From: Mactromeris polynyma | Lineage: Eukaryota > Mollusca > Bivalvia > Venerida > Mactridae | Length of the DNA: 64,000 nt | Direction of reading: 5' to 3' | Assembly: GCA_032209605.1 (NCBI GenBank) | Contig: JASFXZ010000005.1 | Coordinates: forward strand, 31,980,905-32,044,904 | Shown here: one piece after another, positions 1 through 11,388 of the stretch | Layout of the letters: each line of letters starts with the position of its first letter | How positions within the stretch are numbered: the first letter of the stretch is position 1 | Notes under the pieces: model-generated | What the model saw: only the letters and a program-made list of their open reading frames with translations | What the model was told of the DNA's origin: nothing | Databases searched by the model: none | Translations under genes and position numbers: made by a program

Positions 1-699
1 TGGCCATCAGAGAAACACAACACCTTTCAGATGCGCACAAAGTCATATTTGAATGTGTGACCGTGCATCATTTTACGCCATGTTTAAGTCTCATACTTCG
101 TTCAGTGCGCTTGGTGATCAAAACCACGATACTGACGCTTGTGAACTTCGTGCTGGGAAGAACAAATGTGTCAGCATCACGTGTGTCGAATATTGTTGCC
201 TTAGATCCGATACAAACTGGTTGAGTTTACAAACCTCTAAAGTTACACATTACATGTAATTATATCAAGTGTAAAGTAAACACACCACAATGAGGAAAAT
301 TGGTTTCTTGCATTCGAGCTGAACGATATACTCACTAGTGAAACTGGTGTAGTGTATATGGACTGTGTTGCTTTAAAAACATACCTACAGTTTCGGAGTA
401 TGGCGTTTATTACATGTGCTTGCTAATGATCGTTTACAGTCGGACCTCGTTCATTCGAATTCATCGGGTCCGAAATTTATTTCGAATAATTCATGATTTC
501 GAATAGCCCCATTAAATTCGACATGCAAAAGAAATGTACATCGGGATCTGATATTTATTTCAGATGATACATGTACCTACATTGTGCAGACTTCACTTAA
601 TTGTTGTTCTATTAGATAGCATGTTTACGCTGGTTGTTTCGTATTAAATTTCATTTTCTGCTTTTTCTGTTAACCATTATATCCTCCATTTTCCCGGCC
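1..699. other. Intergenic, no gene seen
   Basis: No convincing exon or RNA gene. From 437 a sequence beginning CAGTCGGACCTCGTTCATTC after a TA dinucleotide is the left end of a MITE family seen complete elsewhere in the window; its right end cannot be found here, so it is truncated or decayed. The short open frame at 53-259 has no recognisable protein features. Confidence 0.5.
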
Positions 700-880
700 G
701 ACCCAGTTAGCTCAGTCAGTAGAGCGCTCGACTGCTAATTTAGAGGCCGTGGATTCAATACCCGGGCGGGGCGTATGTTCTTCCGTGACAATTTTACTGA
801 AGATAATGCATACGTAGTCATATGTACTGCGCCTCTGAACTCTGATTTATGTGAAACATTTGTCAGTTGCTTGCTGAGGA
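700..880 (+). repeat. tRNA-derived SINE
   Basis: A tRNA-like head (about 700-773) carries an A-box-like TTAGCTCAGTCAGTAGAGC and a B-box-like GGATTCAATACCC. It is followed by a body (GTGACAATTTTACTGAAGAT) that recurs near 1835 and 58958. Poor pairing of the acceptor arms and the shared non-tRNA tail point to a SINE rather than a working tRNA gene. The element runs directly into a tandem array. Confidence 0.7.
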
Positions 881-881
881 G

Positions 882-1162
882 CTGGTTAGTACTGATTGGT
901 AGCCCAGGAGCGCTGGTTAGTACTGATTGGTAGCCCAGGAGCGCTGGTTAGTACTGATTGGTAGCCCAGGAGCGCTGGTTAGTACTGATTGGTAGCCCAG
1001 GAGCGCTGGTTAGTACTGATTGGTAGCCCAGGAGCGCTGGTTAGTACTGATTGGTAGCACAGGAGCGCTGGTTAGTACTGATTGGTAGCCCAGGAGCGCT
1101 GGTTAGTACTGATTGGTAGCCCAGGAGCGCTGGTTAGAACTGATTGGTTGCCCAGGAGCGAT
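882..1162 (+). repeat. 31-bp minisatellite, ~9 copies
   Basis: About nine nearly identical tandem copies of a 31-bp unit starting CTGGTTAGTACTGATTGGTA and ending CCCAGGAGCG. The last copies carry substitutions. The array begins where the SINE tail would continue, so it appears to have expanded from SINE 3' sequence. Confidence 0.95.
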
Positions 1163-1747
1163 GGCAAGGTTAACTATCTGCCTTACATATAACTGAAATA
1201 CTGTTGTTGAGAAACGATGTGAACACTAAAACAAACAAACAATCAAACCTGCCTTTTCCCATTGTACTAAAGACAGCTAGACGAGCGTGTACATCCGCCT
1301 GTAGTGCGCTTGTTTTTATAAGGAGATATTGTAACAAATGATCGTGTACAGAAATCGCATTGTCAGATACATGTTGTAAATTGTAGTATTCTAGTTAATG
1401 ATCATGCTTACTTTAAACAGATAACACTGTACATGCTCATACATGTATTTCACTTACGTATATAAGTTTTGTTGCTATTGTATTCGTACCCAAATAAAAT
1501 TGTTGGGCATGTTGTTTTGTTGAAGCATGTACCCAATATTATTTATATAATGTGCATTTTAGCTCGCCAGTGCACAAGGTTCTCGCCACTGTGTGCCGTA
1601 CGTCTTCAACTGACTTGTTTAAAACACTCCGTATGTCACAGGTTTCCATGATTGTTGTAAACAAACATCGCACAATGTAGACCCCATTTGTATAGCCTGT
1701 AGTTCTCTGTCAGCATTGGGACCCACCACTTACACCACCGATATAGG
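1163..1747. other. Intergenic, no gene seen
   Basis: AT-rich sequence with no supported coding or RNA feature. The 60-codon open frame at 1469-1651 shows no domain, splice context or repeat pattern. Confidence 0.5.
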
Positions 1748-1944
1748 TCCGCCTAGTTTGCTCAGTAAGTAAAACACTAGACTACCAATCTAGAGGTCGT
1801 TGGTGGGAATTCCTGGTGGAGTCTATGTTCGTGACAATTGGATTGCAGATAATACATTTACACTCATGGTCATGTGTCCCCCATCACCTCTTAGTCTTGA
1901 GGGGAATTGTCAGTTGCTCGCGGAAGGAAAGGTTAGGTCTGGTT
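1748..1944 (+). repeat. Diverged tRNA-derived SINE
   Basis: A decayed tRNA-like head (GCTCAGTAAGTAAAACACTAG with a degenerate B box) is followed by the same body type as the SINE at 700-880 (GTGACAATTGGATTGCAGAT, then GTCAGTTGCTCGC). Like that copy, it runs straight into a tandem array. Confidence 0.6.
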
Positions 1945-2123
1945 GGTAACCATGGACACTGGTAACGTGAACTGTCAGAACTGAACTATTGTTGACAGAC
2001 GGGGTAACCATGGACACTGGTTACGTGAACTGTCATAACTGAACTATTGTTGACAGACGGGGTAACCATGGACACAGGTAACGTGAACTGTCGGAACTGA
2101 ACTATTGTTGACAGACGGGGTAA
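1945..2123 (+). repeat. 58-bp tandem repeat, 3 copies
   Basis: Three copies of a 58-bp unit starting GGTAACCATGGACACTGGTA and ending TGTTGACAGACGG, with starts near 1945, 2003 and 2061, plus a few bases of a fourth. The overlapping minus-strand open frames here are a by-product of the repetition. Confidence 0.92.
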
Positions 2124-3148
2124 ATGAAACAACAGTACGTCCACCGATACGGACACACTCATACTGTGGACAACATACACTTTTATCATAACTTATACAT
2201 TTAACTGGGATGAAAAGGACCTTTAGCATAATCTTGCCGCAAACTGCATATACATGCACTCAATAATACATTGACTGTAGTATAGTTATAGCGTGGAGGA
2301 GTGTCAGTCGTGGAGGTAGAAAATGCGTTTACGTGACATTTTGGCGTTTTCAATACATTATGAATGAATAGTCATGCACATGGTGTGGATATGATATTTT
2401 CGACAGACCACATAAATATTATGTAACATGTATATTATAATGATATATCAAACATTATAATGATCATTAAAAATAAAAAATGCGAACATTCAAACAAATC
2501 AAGTTATTGTTTTTAAATTCTCACCAAGCCTCTGATGACTTTTTTCACTCACCGATAACTTGTGGCAAAACTTTGTAAAATGTTTAATGCCTAAATAAAC
2601 GTATTGTATTGTTTGGTACTGTTATGCTCATCATAAAATATTGATTCTGTTTACTAACACAAGCAGACATGTACTTATAGGAACAAAACCATTTACTCAC
2701 ATTCCTGACTCTAGTCGGATACTATTTACCCGACACTCGTGAATATTCGTACGAATCAGTAAAGTGTCGTCAGGGAAATGCGAAGAGCGACTTTAAATAC
2801 ATGTACATTTTTTATAATTACTTTGATCACATCAGATTGTATATATACATATAAGTATAGAATTGATAAAGCGAGAGAACTCGTGACAATATCACGTGAC
2901 TGTGATGTCCGAAGAGTGTGGTGGTCATTTAGGAATGTCATTTACAATGTCATAGGGTAAGGTATGAGACGCGGTATGTTATAGTCAGTCATTTATCTGA
3001 GTCTGACCTTTATGCACGTACATTACACGCCTTTCACGTAGAATTTAGATAGATGGACATTTTATTTACATATAGAACCACAGGAGATTATCACTTGTTC
3101 TTTCAATTTATTTCCCATCTAGAGTTGCTTCCCTTCGCTCCTTCTATA
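2124..3148. other. Intergenic, no gene seen
   Basis: AT-rich sequence. Short opposed open frames at 2756-2960 mirror each other and show no domain. GAGAGAACTCGTGACA near 2873 recurs near 4950 and 52150-52240, suggesting an interspersed repeat fragment. Confidence 0.45.
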
Positions 3149-3383
3149 CAGTAAAAACTCGATAATGAGACCACTAATGAGTCCACCATAAAGTGGTCTT
3201 AATATCGAGTTGGTCTCATTATTGAGTTTAGTCATATTGTGCGTATCAGTACTAGTAATGTTATGTTTTCCCATGATATTTGTGTTATTTTAAACACTTC
3301 CGTGTCCCATAAATGTGTGGGATTATGAATAAAAGTTCAATAATGGAACAAAACAGGTTAATAACACAATATAATTTTTATTT

Positions 3384-3420
3384 GGATAAATCACGGACCT
3401 ATATAGGTCCGTGGATAAAT
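3384..3420. repeat. 22-bp perfect palindrome between 8-bp direct repeats
   Basis: Positions 3392-3413 form a perfect 22-bp palindrome centred on CCTATATAGG. GGATAAAT is present directly on each side (3384-3391 and 3413-3420), like the footprint of a very small insertion. Confidence 0.8.
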
Positions 3421-3918
3421 ACACTATAAACAATGCAATATGAAAAAACAATTCTCATAGCCTTCCACCAATTCCACCATCCTCTTGAGGAATGGATGAA
3501 CCTGAAAATTAATGCATATTAAATAGCATAGACACATGTTTATATAAAAAATGAACACTAGAAGTGTGTGATGATAATAATAACAGGTAATGTTACAGGC
3601 AGGACAGTTCTATCACTGAAATTACTGGCTTGAGCGGTATCTGTTCTTCAAGCATGTAACTTTAACATGTTAATTTCAACTTTCATAGCCAACGGCTGTA
3701 AATTTTACAACTGCTTCCTCAGCAAATTGTCATTACATTTATTTTGGCCTATAAACATAGTTTGTGAAGCAGAGGTCAGATTAAATCACCTGAGTCTTTC
3801 CAATGTCATATTTATCAGCCTGTTGCCTCTGACTTGTTCCTGGACAGTATTTCAGAGAAAACTCTAGATCTGTCTACTCATTTTAGAACTTTTAAACAAA
3901 TTTAGTCAGCTAAGTTCA

Positions 3919-4016
3919 TGTAGGTCTTTATCAATGAAAACACGGACATATAAACGGTTTATATGTCTGTAGGTCTTTATCAATGAAAACACGGACATAT
4001 AAACGGTTTATATGTC
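3919..4016. repeat. 49-bp tandem duplication containing a hairpin
   Basis: Two essentially identical 49-bp copies (3919-3967 and 3968-4016). Each contains an inverted repeat, GGACATATAAAC / GTTTATATGTC, able to form a short hairpin. The CACGGAC motif is shared with the palindrome at 3392. Confidence 0.9.
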
Positions 4017-4457
4017 CCTGATGAAAATCAAATTCAGATATGATTGATTAGTCTGGTCAGATAATTACGGAAGTTTATACGATTTGTTGTTTGTCCGTCA
4101 ATTAACGAGTACAGTATAACAGATTAATTAGCGTAGAATCAAAACATGTGACTGCTAAGGGTCTCAGAAAGGGCCAAACGATAAAATACCCAACTCTTGG
4201 TGTGTTTATGACGCTTGGAGGGCGACTAAAATCCACACTGCCCGTTTCGGGACGGTACGTGGTCGTATTTTCGAGTTGAAAATGTGTCTTCATTATTGAT
4301 CGGGACCTGAATGAGCGGTCGCATTACGCAATTTCGAAATGCGCGACCATTGAATTATATAGAAAAAAATTCGGGTCCGGAAAAAACGGTCGTAATAATG
4401 AGTTGGTCGCAAAATCGAGTTGGTCGCATCATGAGGTTTTATATGTATATCATTATG

Positions 4458-4619
4458 CAGTAAAAACCACAATAATAAAACCACCATCGGGATCCTTGAA
4501 AACTTGTCTCCTCATTGAGGTGTTCTTAATATTGAGTTTGAATAACAAGCAATACCACGAAAATGGACTTGAAAATTGTGGTCTTAATTTTGAAGTAGTC
4601 TTTAGGTGAGGTTTTACTG
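4458..4619. mobile_element. MITE with CAGTAAAA..TTTTACTG ends
   Basis: A 162-bp element with terminal inverted repeats CAGTAAAAACCACAATAATA and GTGAGGTTTTACTG; the right end is followed by TA. Internal GACTTGAAAATTG and GGTCTTAATTTTGA match the element at 5252-5976. The CAGT ends and TA target suggest a pogo/Tigger-type non-autonomous transposon; no coding capacity. Confidence 0.75.
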
Positions 4620-5251
4620 TAAACTACTAGGTAATATTATTCGGACAAATTAACCTGATACTCCTGACCTCTATTAGCATAATTTTACAGTATAATCGTT
4701 ATCTAAATTCATCTTCGTCTCTAATCCGATTAACTTCGGCTCTCGTCATATTGCTGTACACGTTTGGTCATACAGTTTTGTATAATAATATATAATTAAA
4801 GAAATGCAATGATTTCCGTAACTGCAAAACTACCGATGATGCACGATTCTCTCACAGAAAATTATATATATATGTAATCGATATATAATATATTCATGCA
4901 TAAAGGTCAGGATCATGTTAATATGTTCGACATCATATATAATTGACGAAGGGAGAGAACTCTAGATGAGAAATAAAGGGACATAACTCGTGACAACCTC
5001 AAGACAGAAATGCTACCACAGTACGCTTACAACAAAACGTGTATCATTATTTAAAAGTTTGATTCAATTTGATGCCACTGTTTACATACATTAATGGAAA
5101 GGGTTGTAATGTTGTTCGTCTGTGTTAAATTTACAACTTTACGCCGATTGTCGAAATCCGAAATTCGCTAAAAAATTAGATTCATTGGTTATCAGTCAGA
5201 CTTTAAACCCTGTCTTTGTTTCATTGCGATTCGAGCACGATGTTAAAGGTA

Positions 5252-5976
5252 CAGTAAAACCTCAATAATGAGACCACCCTTGGGACCGTCTTGAAAACTG
5301 GTATTTATATTGAGGTTGTCTTACTATTGAGGTTGTCTTAATATTGAGGTTGTCTTAATATTGAGGTGGTCTTAATACTGAGGTGGTCTTAATATTGAGG
5401 TTGTCTTAATATTGAGGTTGTCTTAATATTGAGGTGGTCTTAATACTGAGGTGGTCTTAATATTGAGGTTGTCTTAATATTGAGGTTGTCTTAATATTGA
5501 GGTGGTATTAATACTGAGGTGGTCTTAATACTGAGGTGGTCTTAATATTGAGGTGGTCTTAATATTGAGGTGGTCTTAATACTGAGGTGGTCTTAATATT
5601 GAGGTTGTCTTAATATTGAGGTGGTCTTAATATTGAGGTTGTCTTAATATTGAGCTGGTCTTAATATTGAGGTGGTCTTAATACTGAGGTGGTCTTAATA
5701 TTGAGGTTGTCTTAATATTGAGGTTGTCTTAATATTGAGGTTGTCTTAGTATTGAGGTTGTCTTAATATTGAGGTTGTCTTAATATTGAGGTTGTCTTAA
5801 TATTGAGGTTGTCTTAGTATTGAGGTTGTCTTAATATTGAGGTTGTCTTAATATTGAGGTTGTCTTAATATTGAGGTTGAATAAAGAGCACAACAGTGAA
5901 AATGGACTTGAAAATTGAGATCATAATTTTGAGGTGGTTTTATTTTTGAGGTGGTCTTTTAAGTGAGGTTTTACTG
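5252..5976. mobile_element. MITE of the CAGTAAAACCTC family carrying an internal minisatellite
   Basis: Ends are CAGTAAAACCTCAATAATGA and AAGTGAGGTTTTACTG, each flanked by TA. Relatives at 4458, 35397, 46767 and 46950 are about 155-175 bp; this copy is 725 bp because a 17-bp motif of the element has been amplified inside it. Confidence 0.8.
5300..5880. repeat. 17-bp minisatellite, ~34 copies
   Basis: Tandem units of TTGTCTTAATATTGAGG with variants TGGTCTTAATATTGAGG and TGGTCTTAATACTGAGG. The variants are interspersed in a pattern suggesting block duplications. The array lies wholly inside the MITE at 5252-5976. Confidence 0.95.
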
Positions 5977-7305
5977 TATATTATTGTCTGTCCCTCAGGA
6001 TAAGAGGGGGAAAACTCCATATGTATACCAATCCGGAGTATATCTAGTATACGCATATCACGTTGTTATCTTCAAGTACATGGATGGACATGTTTAACAT
6101 TGAACAAATGCTCAGGGAACAAATATACGCCAAAGGTCACACGTTATATTTGCAGTTTCATGAGTGTGTGGTTAGTTTGTACGATAATATACAAAACAAA
6201 GATTAGTAATAAGTGATGAAATGTTTAGGGTGCTGCTTTGTATTTATTACATTTGTTATACATTTAGTATCCACATTCATCTGCAATTTGAATACATGTA
6301 CATGTACTAAATACAAATCAAAATGGTGATATCGACCAATCGAATCGGTGAAATCAAAAACAGAAACGCAAATTTGTGACATGTGTATCCTCAATTAGAA
6401 AAGTAGAACAGCTGAAGCTCAAATTGCTGAGTATACATGAAGTTACATGTACCGTACATATTTTACCAATCGCAATTCGAATAACATGTATTCGAATGGC
6501 GGATATCGCATATTCGGTAGGAATTAAAAATGTCAGCGTCTCGAATACTTAATAGTGCAACGCGACAACCTTATTATTGTAATAAAAAACATGAACACTT
6601 AATTTCATATATTCGAATTGCATACATCACATTTTAAAGCTGAATGACATCATCAAATTGCATATATCATTGTTTCAATTTTCAACGATGTTATCTGCCG
6701 CTCGAATTATTGATATCAAATACTCAAATACAAAATGTAGTTAGACATCTAGAAGAAATATTAAAACTGCACTGACTTATTTATCTAACGCGTCATGTTA
6801 TGGAACTGGATTGTTGCCTTGGCAAAAAACTGATTTATAATACATGTTCGTATTGAAGAAGTGCATGTACAAGAAAATATATCAGTTCATCATAATCTCT
6901 TCAAACAGAATCTAACGTCCGTATCATTTGCGATATTCTCTTTAAAAAATAAACAAAAGATAAATCTACATGTACAAAACTAACCATAGTGACATATTTT
7001 CTAAATCTCTTTTTTATCAAATTATTCGTTCATAATCATCTCACGGTAGATATATACAATGTCATAGTGTCCAGATAATGTGAATAGTTGCATCATTATA
7101 TCTTGATTTTTTGTATAAATATCAGAATGTCAAGACCTTGTTAAACCAATACATGTACATGTATACTAATTACCACTACATAAGAGAGAAGAACATTAAA
7201 ATATAGCGACTTTCAGAAAAAGCCCCATTGCCTTTTCATAGTTCGTATAAACTGAATTGTCTAATTTGGTCATGTGCTTTTCTAACAAGACATAACTTAC
7301 ATTAT
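5977..7305. other. Intergenic, downstream of the TRIM gene
   Basis: AT-rich sequence with no supported exon, and no clear AATAAA on the minus strand close to the TRIM stop codon. ATTCGAAT-type words are frequent near 6480-6720, possibly from decayed MITEs. Confidence 0.45.
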
Positions 7306-9201
7306 TTAAGCAAACACAAAAAGGTGAATCTTATGAGAAGGAGAATCTTCAGTCACAACAAGACAATCTTTAAATCCATCAATAGCCCATGGGTGCGACA
7401 GAGGCATCCTATGGGCAAGTTGTTCAACATCTCCATGGCCGTCGTCACGGAAGCTGACTATACGGTTTTTCTTTCCAAGAGAAGCGAATACTTTCCCGCG
7501 AAAACTTGTGACGTCAGAGATCTTCCTCTTGAGCCTGCGAGACCACAGCAGCTCATGGCGCCCGAAGCAGCAAACTTCATTCCGGCCGCGATTTCGTATA
7601 ATAACTCGGCCATCTTGCGTAGATGTAAGTCGATCAGGAAACGTTCTCCTACGTGAAGACTGAAAGATGGTCACACCGTTTTTATCACGGCGACTGTCAG
7701 TGTCTTTGATGTCTAATACGTCCACTCTACGCGACTGTATACTTGCTAACGCCAAGTGGTCAACTGCATGTGATGTGATGCCAAGATATTCAATACCTGT
7801 GTCGATAACTTGAAGCACGGCCAATGAAGGATCAGTAGAAACAATCAAAATCTTCGGAACTTCCCAAAGTGAGACAGCTACACTATCTGATTCCTTCAGT
7901 GTCGCTATCTGATGAGGTTCGTATTCAATGACCAATTCACTCAGCAGGTGACCCTCGGGAAGCTTAAACTTCTTCACTTTTCTATTCATTTGGTCAACGA
8001 CAACCGTGGCGGTGTTTCCTATCAGCGCAATGCCCGACAGCATGCAGCTTTCCTCACCGGGACATTTAGCCGAAAATGTTAAATGTTGTGAAATATCAGA
8101 CAATTCCTCTTCCTCATCGACAAAATCAACAAAGTTACCGCTATTTGTTACAAGAACGAAGTCTTTGTCTTCATCACGAAGATCTTGCTCAAGACTCTGG
8201 AACTGTTTAGGGATTAATTGTTTCGCACCCGAAACAAACGCATCAAGAATATTTAGGTCGTCTTCAGCATGTTTCATTAATTCCCCTGACTTCACCTTCT
8301 CACTAAGAATATGAAAATTGTGCTGTAGATCAGACGATGCAACACAAAGTTCTGAAATGATACTGAGTGTCTCATTAGGATTACTACTGCTTGTGTCTAA
8401 ATCAAAACACTTGATCTTTTCCACGAGGTGGTCTTGTAAATGTTTCACTTTCATTGAACACGGATCGTGATTAATTGTATCCATAGCCTTCTTTCTGAGG
8501 TTTTCAACATGTGATTCGAAAGTACGATAAAGCACGTTAAAGCTTTCTTCGACCTCCGATACGGATTTCTGAAATTCTGCATGAACACTTTTTATGGTTT
8601 TCACACCGCTCTGTTCGCTTTCAAATAACTGAGTCACATCAGACGCTTGTTGGGCGACCAAACATTTCAAAGCATTTAAACGTTTTCTTATTACGACTTT
8701 AACAGGTGTGCATTCACAATCTGGGCCTGAATGGTTCATTGATGCGCACACTGAACAAACAGCAATTTCATGCTTGCAACAGTAGACATCAAGCGGCTTT
8801 TCCCGATGGCGTGCGCATGCGCTCAGGGCAATGTCAATCTCTTGAGTGCTTCCCGTCTCTCCACATTCGCTGTCAGTTAAAATCTTTACATCCGAATTGT
8901 CATCATCTTTGGAGTCGCTATGTAATCCGATAGCCCTTAAAATCGAAACCGAAACTGTGTCGTTTCTGAGTGACTGAATCACGTCCTCTGGCTTCGATCC
9001 AGACTCGATATGTTGAGGATGGCGACATTCGGGGCACTCAAAGCAGCTTTTCTGTCGATGTATTACACACACATAGTCATATAAACATTTTGCACAGTAC
9101 GAGTGTCCACACTGCAACATCTTTGGATCGTTGTAAATATTCCAGCATATTGAACAAGTCAAATAATCCGACGTTATATTTCTGATTTTTCTGTCAGCCA
9201 T
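7306..9201 (-). CDS. TRIM-like RING/B-box protein, single exon
   Basis: A 631-residue uninterrupted reading frame. Residues 16-59 form a C3HC4 RING finger (C16, C19, C31, H33, C36, C39, C56, C59), the E2-recruiting module of RING ubiquitin ligases. Residues 129-164 resemble a B-box 2 (C129, H132, C141, H144, C149, C152, H157). A helical, probably coiled-coil stretch follows at about 165-340, then an acidic linker (DEEEEL near 361). From about 385 to the end, alternating hydrophobic segments with spaced aromatics look like a beta-propeller related to the NHL-type C-termini of some TRIM proteins; that part is inferred. The order RING, B-box, coiled coil, propeller fits the TRIM family, large in bivalves and often linked to immunity or development. 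The start ATG is directly preceded by ACA and the RING follows within 16 residues, supporting it. The lack of introns is common in expanded molluscan TRIM sets and may reflect retroposition. The substrate cannot be told. Confidence 0.9.
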   Translation of the reverse strand: MADRKIRNITSDYLTCSICWNIYNDPKMLQCGHSYCAKCLYDYVCVIHRQKSCFECPECRHPQHIESGSKPEDVIQSLRNDTVSVSILRAIGLHSDSKDDDNSDVKILTDSECGETGSTQEIDIALSACARHREKPLDVYCCKHEIAVCSVCASMNHSGPDCECTPVKVVIRKRLNALKCLVAQQASDVTQLFESEQSGVKTIKSVHAEFQKSVSEVEESFNVLYRTFESHVENLRKKAMDTINHDPCSMKVKHLQDHLVEKIKCFDLDTSSSNPNETLSIISELCVASSDLQHNFHILSEKVKSGELMKHAEDDLNILDAFVSGAKQLIPKQFQSLEQDLRDEDKDFVLVTNSGNFVDFVDEEEELSDISQHLTFSAKCPGEESCMLSGIALIGNTATVVVDQMNRKVKKFKLPEGHLLSELVIEYEPHQIATLKESDSVAVSLWEVPKILIVSTDPSLAVLQVIDTGIEYLGITSHAVDHLALASIQSRRVDVLDIKDTDSRRDKNGVTIFQSSRRRTFPDRLTSTQDGRVIIRNRGRNEVCCFGRHELLWSRRLKRKISDVTSFRGKVFASLGKKNRIVSFRDDGHGDVEQLAHRMPLSHPWAIDGFKDCLVVTEDSPSHKIHLFVFA

Positions 9202-10040
9202 TGTGACAAATTTTGACTTTTAATTCATTATCACAACAACAGCAAATGGTAAATACAAGTATCCCTAAACACTGAAACGTCCAGTTGTTAATATAGTGGT
9301 TATCTAAATTTAATCAGTAAGCCGTGTGACGAAAATCACATGATGCCCCATTTATCTCCGTGTTTATATCCTATTTGTAGGTTGAATGGAAATCCCCAGT
9401 ACATGTACACTCAAACCTACTGTGAGTGTCGGTGTTCACCAAACTGGAACAATGTGAATGAAAAGAATGTTTACCAAGCATTTGTAAATGCAGCATGCAG
9501 AATTCATTTTGTAATTATGATGAGTTTATGTTACTTATCTATTTGTTAAAATTGGGAAGTCTTTGTTAAGGCCATTACACTACGGAAATCGACTCTTAAA
9601 TTAAAGAGAGTCGTGATAAATATATCAGGACTTACACATGTTTATACAAGCGTTATGTACCTAAACAATGTATGTATGTTCGCAAATTATACTTTATAAT
9701 GTACATGTTTATTCTATGTACATGTAACAAGCTTAACAACTTGTTTGCATTAAAATATAGCGTAAGTTAAATAACTACTTTCGTTCTGATGAATTTTTAA
9801 ATAACGGACTGTCAATTTTGTTGCATTTTAGTGCATAATGAAAATATTTATAAGCAACAGGTTTTCAAGACGACAAATACATCTGTATCTTAATAGATGA
9901 GGTCAATATAAAAATGTCATTAAATCAACCAAAGACTAATATTGCAATATGAGCTTACAAAAGGCTAAACACACTTATCGTACTTACAGTTGTTTGTAAG
10001 TATATTGATGCATTTGCATTTTTAACGGACACGCAACAAA
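9202..10040. other. Upstream of the TRIM gene, no gene seen
   Basis: Would contain the TRIM promoter and 5' untranslated region, but no TATA box or other control element can be assigned with confidence. The plus-strand open frame at 9340-9549 has no recognisable features. Confidence 0.4.
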
Positions 10041-11388
10041 GAGACAGGTCGGTACTAAGGATACAGGTTGGTACCAAGGATACAAGTTGGTACCAAGGAT
10101 ACAGGCTGGTACCAAGGATACAGGCTGGACGAAGGATACAGGTTGGTACCAAGGATACAGGCTGGACGAAGGATACATGTTGGTACCAAGGATACAGGTT
10201 GGTACAAAGGATCGAGCTGGACGAAGGATACAGGTTGGTACCAAGAATACAGCCTGGACGAAGGATACAGATTGGTACCAAAGGCAGGTTGGTATCAAAG
10301 ACACAGGTTGGTACCAAAGAGACAGGTTGGTACCAAAGAGACAGGTTGGTACCAAAGAGACAGGTTGGTACCAAGGATACAGGCTGGTATCAAAGAGTCA
10401 TGTTGATACAAAGGATACAGGCTGATATCAAAGAGTCATGTTGGTAGCAAGGATACAGGCTTGTACCAAAGAGTCATGTTGGTACCAAGTATACAGGCTG
10501 GTATCAAAGAGTCATGTTGGTACCAACGATACAGGTTAGTACCAAAGAGTCATGTTGGTACCAAGGATACAGGTTGGTACCAAAGAGACAGGCTGGTATC
10601 AAAGAGACAGGTTGGTATCAAAGAGACAGGCTGGTATCAAAGAGACATGCTGGTACCAAAGAGACAGGTTGGTATCAAAGAGACATGTTGGTACCAAAGA
10701 GACATGTTGGTACCAAAGAAACAGATCTTTACTAAAGAGACAGTTTGGTACCAAAGAGACAGGTTGGTACCAAAGAGACAGGTTGATACCAAGGATACAG
10801 GCTGGTATCAAAGAGACATTCTGGTACCAAAGAGACAGGTTGGTATCAAAGAGACAGGCTGGTATCAAAGAGACATGCTGGTACCAAAGAGACAGGTTGG
10901 TATCAAAGAGACATGTTGGTACCAAAGAGACATGTTGGTACCAAAGAGACAGTTTGGTACCAAAGAGACAGGTTGATACCAAAGAGACAGGTTGATACCA
11001 AGGATACAGGCTGGTATCAAAGAGACAGGTTGATATCAAGGATACAGGCTGGTATCAAAGAGACATTCTGGTACCAAAGAGACAGGTTGGTATCAAAGGG
11101 ACAGGCTGGTATCAAAGAGACATGCTGGTACCAAAGAGACAGGTTGGTATCAAAGAGTTATGTTGGTACCAAAGAGACATGTTGGTACCAAAGAAACAGA
11201 TCTTTACTAAAGAGACAGTTTGGTACCAAAGAGACAGGTTGGTACCAAAGAGACAGGTTGGTATCAAAGAGACATGTTCGTACCAAAGAGACAGATTGGT
11301 ATCAAAGAGACAGGTTGGTATCAAAGAGACATGCTGGTACCAAAGAAATATTTTGGTACCAAAGAAACAGATCTTTACCAAAGAGACA
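10041..11388. repeat. 19-bp minisatellite, ~70 copies
   Basis: About 1.35 kb of tandem 19-bp units of the type GGTACCAAAGAGACAGGTT, with variants GGTATCAAAGAGACATGTT, GGTACCAAGGATACAGGCT and others. Variants alternate in higher-order blocks; for instance the segment near 10730-10990 recurs near 10990-11240. The unit has no stop codon in any of the six frames, so long frames appear on both strands; they are not evidence of a protein. Confidence 0.97.

Noticed and set aside
700..773. Functional tRNA gene
   Set aside because: Promoter boxes present, but the arms do not pair and the same non-tRNA body follows in another copy.
3149..4443. A single large MITE with CAGTAAAAACTCG ends
   Set aside because: The left end is clear, but the right end (GAGGTTTTATATG) is degenerate and the interior is a mosaic of other repeats; boundaries cannot be supported.
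7228..7656. 142-residue plus-strand protein
   Set aside because: It lies antisense to the C-terminal half of the TRIM gene and has no recognisable features.
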